Shown here: positions 49,711-60,889 of the stretch, piece by piece | How positions within the stretch are numbered: the stretch's first letter is position 1 | How the letters are laid out: each line of letters starts with the position of its first letter | Source: Talinum fruticosum | Lineage: Eukaryota > Streptophyta > Magnoliopsida > Caryophyllales > Talinaceae | Direction of reading: 5' to 3' | Length of the DNA: 64,000 nucleotides | Assembly (NCBI GenBank): GCA_021018815.1 | Contig: JAITYX010000083.1 | Location: 682,001-746,000, forward strand | Position numbers and translations under genes: made by a program | The notes under the pieces: generated by a model | The model's input: only the letters and a program-made list of their open reading frames with translations | Told to the model about the DNA's origin: nothing | Database searches by the model: none

Positions 49711-52700
49711 TCATTTATTTGTACAGTTGGTTAACTGCAAGGCCTTTGCTTCCTTCCGTTCCAAGATGCTACGAGCTTCCTCTTCAGTGGCCGGGACAAC
49801 ATTGCGAATGGAAACTCCATTTCTACTGGCCTTTGCTTCAGGACAGACTGTGAATGTGAAGTAAAATCTGTTCGATACCTGTTCCCATATGTTTCAAGTG
49901 GGTCAAACAAAGTGCCCCAATTAAGCAAAATGATGCCTGAATGTCACAATATATTGCATTCACTGAGATAAACTCCAGTGGGACATGTAGTTATAAGCTA
50001 GGTTACTTGTATTCTTTGTTTTACACCCATGTTGTCTATTTGATACTCCAACATGTGTATGTACACTCGACCCTTCTTTTTAGACTGAAAACACTCAGAA
50101 TTTCCAGACATATAGCTTAGTTGGCCAAGTTGAGTACTTGATTAATCAACCCGACATTCAGATGGCTTCGTCCAAAAGCGGGATGTGAGTGGGAATGAAT
50201 CCTACAACTGAGTGAACCAGACACAGATGATGTACCAGTGCAGAAGGGGGCTGATTCTTTTGGCCAGCAGGGATGCATCACAAATAGACATCCATGAGGA
50301 GCAAATTACAAAATTAGGAGGTTCACAACAGAACATCGCTCAAGTAATAGTGGCTTACCTCGCTTGATCTTATTTCAGGCCTTGTAACATGAGCAACAAC
50401 CTCGACATTTATGAGAGGATGTTCAGGATCTTCAGTTTCTGTGTAAAGGACACATGATTTGAAACGCAGAAAGTCACCAACATCAACCTGCGTGAAGGAA
50501 AAATCAACTCAAAGGCTGCAATGTATCTTTACTCTCTAGTTCTGAATTTCTCTCACAAGTGTGCTAATCTAAGGTAAAAGTGATAATTTCAGAAAATTAT
50601 AGGCAATCATTCAAGAAACAAGCAGCAATAATACACAAAATTTTGTATTCCTTGAGTGAACCCAACACCCAAATAGATTATAGATGGACATTTTACAAAA
50701 TTACTGATGAATTGTGTCTCCCTATGTCCCAAAGTAAACATCTCACTTCTTTAACCAGCATGAGAATGAAGAAGTTCAGATATAACCGCAACAAGTCACC
50801 AACTGAGGAGATTCCCCCATCTATGAATGCACAAGTAAAGTAAATTAAATGTGAAAAATTGTGAAAAGATTAATACTCACAGGTTTCAAAAAGTCAACAT
50901 GATCAACTTCTTGAAAGCAAGGCCTCATGCCAGCAAAGACATAAGCTGTAGAGAAAGCAAGCTCGAATGCTCTGTGCATTAAAAATCCTCCAAAGATCCG
51001 CCCATGAATGTTCCTCTGCTGAGGTTGGCAAATTAAGGAGTTCTCTAGGCGGGTATCCCTCAAAAGAATGCTATTTCTGTCTGCCAATGCCGGCATATCA
51101 CAAAAATACGCCCTTCGGATAATAGAGATTGTAACCTATCTACTCCCTCATCTTCAAACTCCCTCCTTTCTCCTCTCTTTCTTTTCCTTAGTTTGCTTCT
51201 CGCTTCAGCCTCTTCAAATAGTGCTTTTTCCTTTTCTGTTTCAGGAGATAGCCTATTAACTGGAGCAGCCTTCCCTGTCTTAGAGTCCCGAGCGACAAAG
51301 ATGAAGTTAGCTGTCAGAGCAACTGAATCTGAATCGTGAGAGCCTGCATCAAAACATGCCAGTACATCTTCAACTACTCAAGATTAGAAGGTAGTAAAAT
51401 TGCAGACTTTATGATACACATATACTGATAATACATCATAGCAGCAAACTCAATAAGTTCTCATACATATCAGAAAACACACCTTCAAAAATCCAAATTT
51501 TAGCTACTAAAATGTGAACTTATAGTATACAGAAAGTTCTAAGAAATAGCAAACGGTGTAATGTTATGAGAGAAGCAAATTCTTGTTCATGATGTCGCTT
51601 ACACTTCGCAGAAAATCTCAAATATTGAAAATGTTATTAAATCACTGTAATCCAGACTCAAATCTTCAAATCTTTCATAAATTTCAAGCTATTCCTAGAT
51701 ATGAAAATAATGAACGTGAAAATAATGCAACTACCAATTTCTCACGAAATAAGTTCCATCAAAGTCTTTGGAAGCATCAGCAATACCTTCAGTAGCCTCA
51801 CTAACTTCAAGTTGAATCTCGATCGAGGAATACCCCACCCATATGACTGAACCAGATATTCTCAAATCCCTGTCAACACTTATCGGCTTCTTCAGAACAA
51901 TTCTGTCTACAGAAGCAGTGACCAGCAACAATGGTCTTGTAGTGTAATCATCATCAGAGCAATGCTGAACAGCACAAAGAATTCAATAACTATCAAATGT
52001 CAAATGAAGAGCAGGGAAGATGTTCTCTGAGGTCAAAATGGACCATTACGCCAGAGTAAATCCAAGTAATATTATCATCTATCTAGAACTGGAGACCCAA
52101 ATTAATCAATGTCACTTTTTAATCAGAAAAGGTGAAGAATTATGCTGAATTTCTTCAGAAAAGGTACAAAAATAAGCTAAATTTCATCAGAAAGTACACA
52201 ATTATGCTAACTTTCTTCAGAAGTTGAAGATACCTCCTGATACTTTCCCACTGAGACTTATCATGTAAATCTCCCTTAACTCAACAATTTATAAACGAGA
52301 ATGAGCATTCAGAGCACACTGTTTTGGCTACTGGTGTATAAGTACTGTTTATACAGGGCTCTGACTATTGGCTCTTCTAAACGCACCCCCAAACCCCCCA
52401 AAAAAAAAAAAGAAATCTCCTCATGTCATCCAAGCTGGGCCATATGGCCTCCCATCTACAACCATCATGACTTGGGGGATCTCAAATTTGCTAACTGTAA
52501 AATTTACACTCAACAGATTCATTGTGCACAGGTTTTCTCACATAAATTGCAGCTGAAATCTGAAATTGACAATGGTTTTACTGATCAATGATCAATGGGC
52601 CATGGGACCAATCAAGCAATATTCAGAAGCTGAGCCAGTCTACCGTTCAACAACATGGAAATCTAATGGGAGAGATGTGATAGGTATAAATACTACTGTT

Positions 52701-54600
52701 ACTGTATATATCAGAAGCAAGGGGAAATTTACTGCTCAAATAAAATAAGTATATGGAAGAGCTAGAAAAGCTTGATTTTCAGAGAATTAAGCTTTTGTTT
52801 GATAGACTGAGAATAAGTTTTGATACTACAGAGAAACAGCACTTAACAAGGTGAAAAACACTCCCTCTAAAGGAAAAGGTCGGGGTTCAAACCACACCAC
52901 TCATAGGATTCACCTCCTTCTTATCCCTTGCAGTGGGTCACCCTAAACTCCAGTCGATGGAACCAGGCTCGCAAAAAAAAAAAAAAAAAAAAAAAAGAGA
53001 GAGAGAGAGAAAGAAGGAGAAAACTTTCCATTCTTCATTCTTTGTAGAAACAGTCTTAGCTAGAGTTTTGCTAATATTTAGACACAATCTAAGACCCGTT
53101 ATGATATTACTTCTTTACACAGCATCCACGAATTTCAGCATTCTTCTATGACTAATATAGATTTTGGTTTTTGGTCAAAGCTTTTGTACTTCAATGATGT
53201 GTCTTCAATATCCCGTTGAAGGTGGTAGCGTTGTGTATATAAGGAAACAGTACTTGAAACTGAAATATAAATACAAAACAAGGATGAAAGAACGACACAG
53301 AAACCATTACTCTGGGGAGATGGAAACAGCTATTGTGGAAGCTGCAGAGATTGGTGGATAAGAAATAGAGTAGAAGGAACACTGGATCCATAGTGAGGGA
53401 TAATTAAAGAATTGGTCCTGCTACATATCTCTATCAGAAACTATAATGAGAACAAGGCATATGAGATCATCAAAATATCTATGTTCACTACCAATATGTT
53501 AAATAAGAATCTTACTTTCCACTACTATGACATCATCATGCAAATTTTGATGAGATTTAACTCCTAGCCTAACTTCAAACATATCCTTTTTCACTTCATC
53601 ATATTTATTGCAAGCCATTGCAAAGTATATCATTAGCTTAATGGGTTAGTAAGTTGATTAGTTTTTGCTAGCTTTCCACCATCTTGTGACATAAATAGAA
53701 AACATTATGATACCATAAAGTATTTCGTATTCGATCTCAGTACATTTGCATATTATAGGGCTTTAACATTCCCACTTTGGAATGATTGGTGTAGTAAACC
53801 AATAGCATGTATGCATAGTCCAAGACCCTTCCCCCAAAACCCTAAAATTTTAAAAGAGCCTGCATCCCCAACCCCAGAATACATTTTTACACTGACTATA
53901 TATGCACCCTGTCTTGCAATCCAACCCCCCGGGTCTCTGTTCCCCCAAAAGTTGAATTTATACTTTCACAATAAGTAGTCAACCTACGCATCACAAGGAC
54001 AAAAGACAATTACACATAAAACATAAGTAGCATACAACAGCTAAGCAATTCATGCCCATAAGTAACAGAAGACCAAACAATTATTAAACTAACTTGACAG
54101 CCAAAATATGCCCAAGTAACAAGAGAAGACAAACAATTAAGCAAGTTAATTAAAACAAAAGATACCAAAAAGGAAAGAAAAGAAAGAAAACACCAAAGGC
54201 AAGGGAAGTAATGTTTTTCGCTTACTTTGACAGAAATAGTACCAGCAAGGGCATCAAGGTCTTCAAGCAATTTCCCAATCCTCATCTCATTCCAAGGATC
54301 CCTATACTGCTCTCTAAGAATAAAATCAGAGGAGAAATTGTAAAGAACAGTCATTCTGCTCTCAGAGGGAGTCTTAGTGAGCATACGGGTTTGTGGGGGA
54401 GCATCAATTGGAGGTTCCATCATGGTCTCAAAGATCTTAGACCTGGTTTCCCACAATGCAATTGTCACTGGTGAATGGTACATTCCAGGCCACAAGCTCA
54501 AAGGCTTGTGGGTTTCATCAGCTCGGTTTGAATTCTCAAGAAACTTGGGCAAATATGAATAGACAGAGATAAAATTCGAAGGTGAGGAAGTGGGTGCCAT
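49711..54600 (-). CDS. Acyl-CoA thioesterase, double-hotdog (ACOT9-like)
   Basis: Hydrolyses acyl-CoA to free acid and CoA; organelle not evident from the N-terminus. Exons (minus): 54226-54600, 51787-51964, 50881-51343, 50359-50487, 49711-49878; 437 aa. Exon 1 carries SLWPGMYHSPVTIALWETRSKIFE and LREQYRDPWNEMRIGKLLEDLDALAGTISVK, the first hotdog start. Exon 2-3 complete it (RPLLLVTASVDRI, SDSVALTANFIFVARD). The second hotdog has NSLICQPQQRNIHGRIFGGFLMHRAFELAFSTAY and VDVGDFLRFKSCVLYTE. One break: the A run 51102-51106 is one base short for GRIFCDMPALADRNS. Intron 1 is 2.3 kb and carries a SINE. The start Met at 54600 is chosen because an in-frame stop lies upstream; it matches the second of two Met in the duplicated exon at 57.4-57.8 kb. 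Confidence 0.9.
50105..50225 (+). repeat. tRNA-like SINE fragment in the thioesterase last intron
   Basis: ATAGCTTAGTTGGCCAAG looks like a polymerase III A box of tRNA-derived plant SINEs; the B box is not clear. Tentative. Confidence 0.25.
52830..52997 (+). mobile_element. SINE with poly-A tail in thioesterase intron 1
   Basis: A tRNA-like head (CTTAACAAGGTGAAAAACACTCC) and a B box GGGGTTCAAACC are followed by a body ending GGAACCAGGCTCGC and a run of about 20 A. The tail continues into a short (GA)n. Target duplication is not clear. Confidence 0.55.
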
Positions 54601-54900
54601 TGAATTTGGTCTAGGGGCTTGATTTCTCTCTCTTAGGCAACTCTTCCAGCAGGATTTTGAGATGGGTGGTGATCAGAGCATGTCGATGCTTCCCTATGAA
54701 AATAGGGTACTGAAAGATGCTCAGGTGAAGTTTTGGTGAGAGTTTAGTTTGGTTTGGAAAGAGAGGAAAGTTAGGAGGCTGATAATTTAGGTGGAAAAAC
54801 GGGAAAAATGTTGTCTTACCTCCATTAATGCGGTGGTAATGGACGGCGAAGAAGCTATGCGAGTATCTGGGACTCAACAATCGGCTTTAACTCAAAGGAA
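53880..54900 (-). repeat. Direct repeat A: promoter, exon 1 and intron start of the thioesterase
   Basis: This block is repeated in the same orientation at about 56930-57960. Similarity covers the upstream region (TCCATTAATG, ACTCAACAATTGG-like), the whole of exon 1, and several hundred bases of the following intron (CATACAAC...GCAA..AATGCCCA). Confidence 0.75.
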
Positions 54901-55632
54901 ACATGCACCCTTTTTTTTTTTAAGGGGGGTTGGGGGAACTAGAATTTGAGGAACAAATTTACAAATAAATAACTCCACGAAAATATCTTAATTTGGTTGA
55001 ATAGATTGATATATCATAAACTTAATGAATAAAAAACGGTCAACTATGATTGTAGAAACTTATATATAGTAAATGCCTATTGATAATATAAAATTAATAT
55101 ATTTTTTTCAATTTCTTTCAATTATTATAAAATTAATGTATAATATTTTTTTATCAAGTCATACTACTAGAGTATTTTAAAGATATTATGATTGTTTGAA
55201 AAATTCACCAATCCAATAATTAAAGGTGATTATTAATTTTTTTAATACAAAAGATGATTATTAAGTTATAATTACCTCTTTTGAGGTACAGTGAAATAAT
55301 TTGTTTAACCCACACATTTTAAAATAATTTTACCCCTTAGTCTTGCATGAAACAATCTTAAATTCACAAATCTACAAAGATACCTTTCATATTTGTCACT
55401 TTGAAATTATAAATAAAGCATTAATAACCTTATTAAATTTAAAAAGGAAAAATAAGAAAATCTACAAAAAATTAGAATAAAATTTAAAAATATTATTAAT
55501 TTTTTTAGATGATATTTAGTATAATCTATTTAAAATGTAAAAAGATTAAGAAAAATAGAGCTTAAGGAATTATAAAAATCTCAAGAAAGAACCAGAAAAG
55601 GAAAAAATATACAATATCAAATTCACCAAGAT
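54901..55632. other. AT-rich spacer
   Basis: Very AT-rich with a T run near 54911. No gene or clear repeat recognised. Confidence 0.5.
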
Positions 55633-56209
55633 TATACCTGCAATCGGGTCATTCGGTTCGGGTTAGTTCGGTTCGGGTTAACTTCGGGTTGATCTTGTTC
55701 GGGTCCGGTTCGGTTTCGGGTTCGAGTCAACTTCGGTTCGGGTAAACTTCGGGTCGATCTCGTTCGGGGTTCGTTCGGTTTCGGTTCGGGTCAACCGCGG
55801 TTCGGTTCAACTTCGGATCAATCTCGTTCGGGTTCGATTCGGGTTAATTTCGGATCTAGTTGTAATCGGGGTCACTTTTGGGTCAAAATCGATTCAAAAT
55901 TGTACCACTATAGGCACAAAAGTCCATCCCGAGAGACCCAACAAAAAAAATGTGAGTTGGGTCACTTTTATTGAGGTTAAATCGATTCGGATCCGATTCG
56001 GTTCGGGTCATTTTGGGTTCGGTACGGTTTGGTTCGGGTCATTTTGCATTCGGGTCGGTTTCGGTTCGGGTCATTTCGGGTTGGTTCGGTTCGGATCGGT
56101 TCATTTCGGTTTCGGGTCAAAATCGGTTCAACTGCTTTGGATGTCGGTTCGATTTGGGTTTCGGGTCGTTCGGGTTGATCCGTTCGGTTCGGGTCGGTTT
56201 TCGAGTCTA
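55633..56209. mobile_element. TCGGG/GGTTCGG-rich element with 8-bp target duplication
   Basis: A 577-bp block of degenerate GGTTCGGGT repeats is flanked exactly by ACCAAGAT at 55625-55632 and 56210-56217. The ends are TATACCTGC and GAGTCTA, sharing little more than terminal TA. The 8-bp duplication is what hAT transposases leave, so a non-autonomous hAT-like element is the best guess; there is no coding capacity for a transposase. Confidence 0.65.
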
Positions 56210-56930
56210 ACCAAGATGAAGAGCATTTTAATCGCTTTGGGGTTTAAAAATATTCTATTCAAAGACGGTAGGGATAAAAATTATTTTAAAATTGCAATGG
56301 TTACAAAAATTCTTTCACTATTTTATTAAGGGAGGTAAACGTAAGCACCACATTTTTTTCTTTCTCTTTCTAAGTGAGAGGAGAGTTCTTGCACTGTTGG
56401 AAAGAGGAAATGAGATTGGTCAAGTGTCTCTTCTGCACTAAGATTGGTGCAATACACAATGAGGTCATATTATGGGCATGTTAGACAAATAATTTTTATG
56501 ATGACTTTTTGATAAAAATATAATTTTTTAAAAACTATTTAAAGTGTTCGGTATGTTAACTTTATGTAATAATTTTTTATTTCAAAAAGTCATTTCTAAA
56601 AAGTTACTTTCAATAACTTTTTATGATTGAGTTTTTATAATTTTTTTGTCTCACATTTTTTAGAAACAATTGATACAAACAACCAATTTAATCAGTCAAT
56701 TACTAACCGTTGTTAGCTAAATATCAAGCAAAGATGTATTTTTTAGCATAAAAAGAGACACACTCGAGGTCGGTGCAATACACAATGAAAGAAGGGGAAT
56801 CAACTTAAAGCCTTATATATAATACATATATAATATTAATAATAATAATTCTCATTGTAGATCCCGCTTGCGTAGGGTTTAGAGAGATTTAAATGTACAC
56901 AATATTACTGCTGCACACATCTCTACCAAC
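56210..56930. other. Spacer between element and second thioesterase exon
   Basis: AT-rich with no gene. 56835-56940 resembles the Au-like SINE relic (CTCATTGTAGATCCCGC, TGCGTAGGG). Confidence 0.45.
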
Positions 56931-57357
56931 ATAGAGATCTAGTACATAATACATCCAACTCCAAAATACACTGTGCAACAACTATAAATGCACCTCATCT
57001 TGCAACTAATCCCCCCGCCCCCCTCCCCCAAAAAAAAAAAGAATGGGAAAAGAACTGACTCTCTTGTGCCTGAATTCATACTATAGCAGTTAATATGTAC
57101 ATCATAAAGGGCAAAAAAACAAGCACACGTAAAATGTGTCGCATACAACAAGGCAAAGCAACTAATGCCCAAAAGCAACAGCCAACAGGGGCCAAAATAA
57201 TTGTCCAAGAACTTCGAACTTGAAGCCAAGTATACTATAACCAAGAAGCAGGAGATGCCAAACAAATTGAACAAGCAAATTACAGCAAAAATAAGAAACT
57301 GAAAACGGGAAAAAGAAGGAAAACAACCAAGACAAGGAAAGATAAGTTTTTACTAAC

Positions 57358-57791
57358 CTTGACAGAGATAGTACCAGCAAGGGAATCAAGGTCTTCAAGC
57401 AATTTCCCAATCCTCATCTCATTCCAAGGATCTCTATACTGCTCTCTGAGAGCAAAATCAGAGGAGAAATTGTAAAGCACAGTCACCCTGCTCACAGAAG
57501 GAGCCCTAGTGAGCAAATGGGCTTGTGGGGAGCATCAATAGAAGAGTCCATCATGATCTCAAAGATCTTAGACCTTGTTTCCCACAATGCAATCGTCACT
57601 GGTGAATGGTACATTCCAGGCCACAAGCTCAAAGGCTTGTGGGTCTCATCACCTGGGTTTGAATTCTCAAGTAAGTTGGGCAAATGTGAATACACAGAGA
57701 AGAAATTCGAACTGGGTTGAGGTTCCATTGAATTGGGGTTCTGGGCTGGGTTTTTCTCTCCTAGGCAATTCTTCGAGCAGTTGGTGGGCAT
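57358..57791 (-). CDS. Duplicated first exon of the acyl-CoA thioesterase (exon 1b)
   Basis: Encodes a close relative of exon 1 of the thioesterase at 54226-54600: HKPLSLWPGMYHSPVTIALW, then LREQYRDPWNEMRIGKLLED and LAGTISVK, ending in phase 0 at AAG|GTTAGT, so it could splice to the shared exon 2 at 51964. The first ATG is 57789-57791; the Met matching exon 1a is 57726-57728. One break: the G run 57527-57530 is one base short compared with the five G of exon 1a. No copies of exons 2-5 follow within the 2.7 kb before exon 1a. It is either an alternative first exon or the remnant of an incomplete tandem duplication. Confidence 0.7.
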
Positions 57792-59120
57792 TGTGGCGAT
57801 CAAAGCTTGTAGATGATAAAAAGGAGGGAAAGTTGGAATCCCGGAAATCTATATGAAAAAGGTTGTCTCTCTCTCCTCCATTAATGTGGGAACGGCCGAT
57901 GAGAGCTGTGGCTTTGATCAATCGCAATGGTCATTTTTAAGACCTGCGAGTCTATGGAACTCAACAATTGGTATTTGCGTGTTCTGCTGGGGAAAGTAGC
58001 TTTGACTTTCCACATATGATTTCACGATGTTATGCATTTTTTTTGTTTTTTTGATTTTTTGGCGATCTGGAATGAATAACTTTGGGATTTGAAGAATGAA
58101 TCTACACCTAATAATCTGAAATTGATTGAATTTCCTAGCCTTTTATGTTATTTTATTTTTTTTTAATGTGGGGGAAGAGGAGAATGTTTCATTAATGATA
58201 ACAAAATATACCTTTCTTCTGACATTGCCACCCAACAAAAAATCATACAATATGTATATATGATCCAACTGTTTTTGCACACACCATCGTCATTGATGAC
58301 TATTTCCCATATTAATATCATATTATTCAAATTATTTTATTGAGTTATAGTTGCTATTTTCAACAATAGTATAATAACAATAGTTATCATAATAAGATAT
58401 GGCCTGGAATTATAATAATTCTCAACTTGCACAAGCCTGTACAGTATTGCCTATGCTATGCCCCTAAATTTTGACATTGCCATGAAGGTAGATATGAATT
58501 TTTTTTTTTTTTTTTTGTGTGTATAAGTGAGAGTTATGAATATATTAGGTTTTAATTTTAATACTAGACCAAATGGAGACTATACCCTGAAATCCAATCC
58601 CAAAGGCCTGGTTGGAAACCCTACTTATATTCATATAAGGAAATTTACAAGTCATAAGTTTCGAACTTGTGACCTCTAAGTTGGAAGGTAACCTTATAAC
58701 AACTAAGGGACGCTCATTTGGCTGTCCTAATCAAATTTATATGCTATTTAATCATGTGACACACTTGGGTTAGAACATCAAATCTGGAGTAGCTAGTTGA
58801 TCACCTTGTGCTTCCCTTCAGGGGTTCTGTGGGTGGGATTTGTCTCTACTCTCTGCTCTGCTCTGCTCTCTATTCTACGCCTCGGTGCTTACTTAAGCAC
58901 TTACGTTAGCCCAAGCCACAATTGTAGTTCAACCAGTTCTTCACTATTTTCTGCTTCAGATCTTTTTGTCTGAAGTTGATTAATTTATTCAAACCTCGAT
59001 CCCCACATTTCTATGCCACCTTTTCTTCCTTGTTCTCCAAGCTCATCTGCACTACAACTACTACCCCTCACACTCCCCATCGCTCACTCTCTCTCTCTCT
59101 CTCTCTCTCTCTATAAAGCT
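57792..59120. promoter_or_regulatory. Divergent upstream region of thioesterase exon 1b (-) and the UGT (+)
   Basis: 57792-57960 matches the exon 1a promoter block. 58560-58730 is a worn tRNA-like SINE relic on the minus strand (B box AAGTTCGAAACTT). 59086-59112 is a (CT)n run in the UGT leader. No gene is seen. Confidence 0.45.
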
Positions 59121-60640
59121 ATGGAAGAAGATGCCAAAACAACCCATGTACTTGTCCTACCCTACCCATACCAAGGCCACATTAACCCAATGCTCCAATT
59201 CTCCAAACGATTGGCATCGAAAGGCATCAAGCCCACCTTGGTAACCACAGTCTACCTCTCCAAATCCATGCACACCCGCCCCAATTCCCCGCCCCATCGT
59301 AGCCCACCAATCCAAATCCGGACCATCTCTGACGGCTTTGACGAGGGTGGCGCTGCCCAAGCCGAGTCAACCGCCACCTACCTAGCTAGTCTTCGATCTA
59401 ATGGCTCAAGGACCCTAGCTCAACTGATAAAGACTCTCAGTGAGGAAGGGGACCCAGTTAAGGCAGTCATATATGATGGGTTCTTTCCTTGGGCCTTGGA
59501 TGTGGCCAAGCAATTTGGGCTTCTTGGGGTGGTATTTTTCACCCAGTCCTGCGCTGTGAATAACGTATATTACCACGTCCAACGTGGGCTGATCCAGCTA
59601 CCTATTTTGGGCCCAGGCCCAAATAAGGTATCGGTACCAGGTGTCCCCGAGCTCGACCCGTGGGAGGCTCCGTCATTTGTGCACAAATACGGGTCGTACC
59701 CGTTTTGGTTCGGTGTGGTGTTGGAGCAGTTCTCTAATATTGATCAAGCTGATTGGGTCTTGTCCAATATTTTCTATGAGATGGAGAAAGAGGTTAGTGA
59801 ACTTCCATGCTTTCATACATATAAAAATACTGAAATTATACTTTTTAAAAAAAATTTAGATTTGAAATTTGAAGGTAAAGAAAAATGAATTATTATGGGT
59901 TCTATTGTTAGGTAGTTGATTGGATGTCAAGAATGTGGAGAGTGAGTACGATAGGACCAACAGTCCCATCATACTTCCTAGACAAAAGACTTGAAGATGA
60001 CCAAGATTACACACACCATCTCTTCAAGCCAAACACTGCCTTATGCAAGACTTGGCTCGACACCAAACCTAAAGGCTCAGTCATCTATGTTTCCTTCGGG
60101 AGCGCATCCGAGCCACCCAAAGAGCAATTTGAGGAGGTGGCTTGCGGTTTGATAGCCACCCAACACAAGTTCTTGTGGGTGGTTAGGGAGTCTCAATGGC
60201 CTCATCTCCCCGAGGGGTTTATAGACGAGATCACTAGTTCTGAACAGGGTCTGGTGGTGGGTTGGGCCTCCCAATTAGAGGTCCTAGCCCATGAGGCTAC
60301 GGGTTGTTTTGTGACTCATTGTGGGTTCAACTCAGTTCTCGAAGTTCTATCCCTCGGGGTGCCAGTTGTGGCGGTTCCGCTTTGGACGGACCAGGGGACC
60401 AATGCCAAGTACTTGGAGGATGTCTGGGGCGTGGGGGTTAGGACTAGGGTCGACGAGAAGGGGACTGTGATGAGACAAGAAGTGGTCAAATGTGTGAGGG
60501 AGGTGATGGAGGGAGAGAAGAGAGAAGAGATCATGAAGAACGTTAACAAATGGAAGAAGCTGGCTAAAGAGGCCATCGATGAAGGTGGAAGTTCTGATAG
60601 GAACATTGATGAATTTGTGACTTATCTTAAGGCGTGCTAG
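59121..60640 (+). CDS. UDP-glycosyltransferase, UGT74-like (family 1)
   Basis: Transfers sugar from a UDP-sugar to a small acceptor in the cytosol; UGT74 members act on auxins, salicylate and other acids, but the substrate here is unknown. Exons: 59121-59792 and 59912-60640, the single intron at the usual UGT74 place; 466 aa. The N-terminal acceptor half has PYPYQGHINPMLQFSKRL with the catalytic His and IYDGFFPWALDVAKQFG. The C-terminal PSPG box spans 60263-60394, WASQLEVLAHEATG to VPLWTDQ. It ends in Gln 44, as in glucose-specific enzymes, but residue 22 is Phe (HCGF) where nearly all have Trp. A longer reading from 59013 exists but the MEEDAKTTHVLVLPY start is the family form. No frame break. 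Confidence 0.93.
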
Positions 60641-60881
60641 TAGTAGAGTCAAGTGCTGGATTAATTATCCAGCAAATCAAATGAAAGAAATGCTATATTG
60701 CTCTAGCTTCATTGTAATTTTACATTTTAAATTAATTAATGTCATGAACTCATTGTAATAATTAAGCACAAGATTGTAATGGAGTCCTCCATTGAAAATT
60801 AGCTGTCAAATTGCATGACGTGAAATTATGACTTTTGACTTATATATGATCCGATCACGGTATTATTTTGTACTCATCGGC
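60641..60881. terminator. UGT 3' UTR and end region
   Basis: AT-rich sequence following the stop, with ATTGTAAT-type words near 60714 and 60755 that could serve as polyadenylation signals. Boundary not determinable. Confidence 0.3.
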
Positions 60882-60889
60882 ATAGCTGG

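Noticed and set aside
59013..59120. Upstream in-frame extension of the UGT
   Set aside because: The extra residues are a Ser/Leu-rich translation of a CT microsatellite; the family N-terminus begins at 59121.
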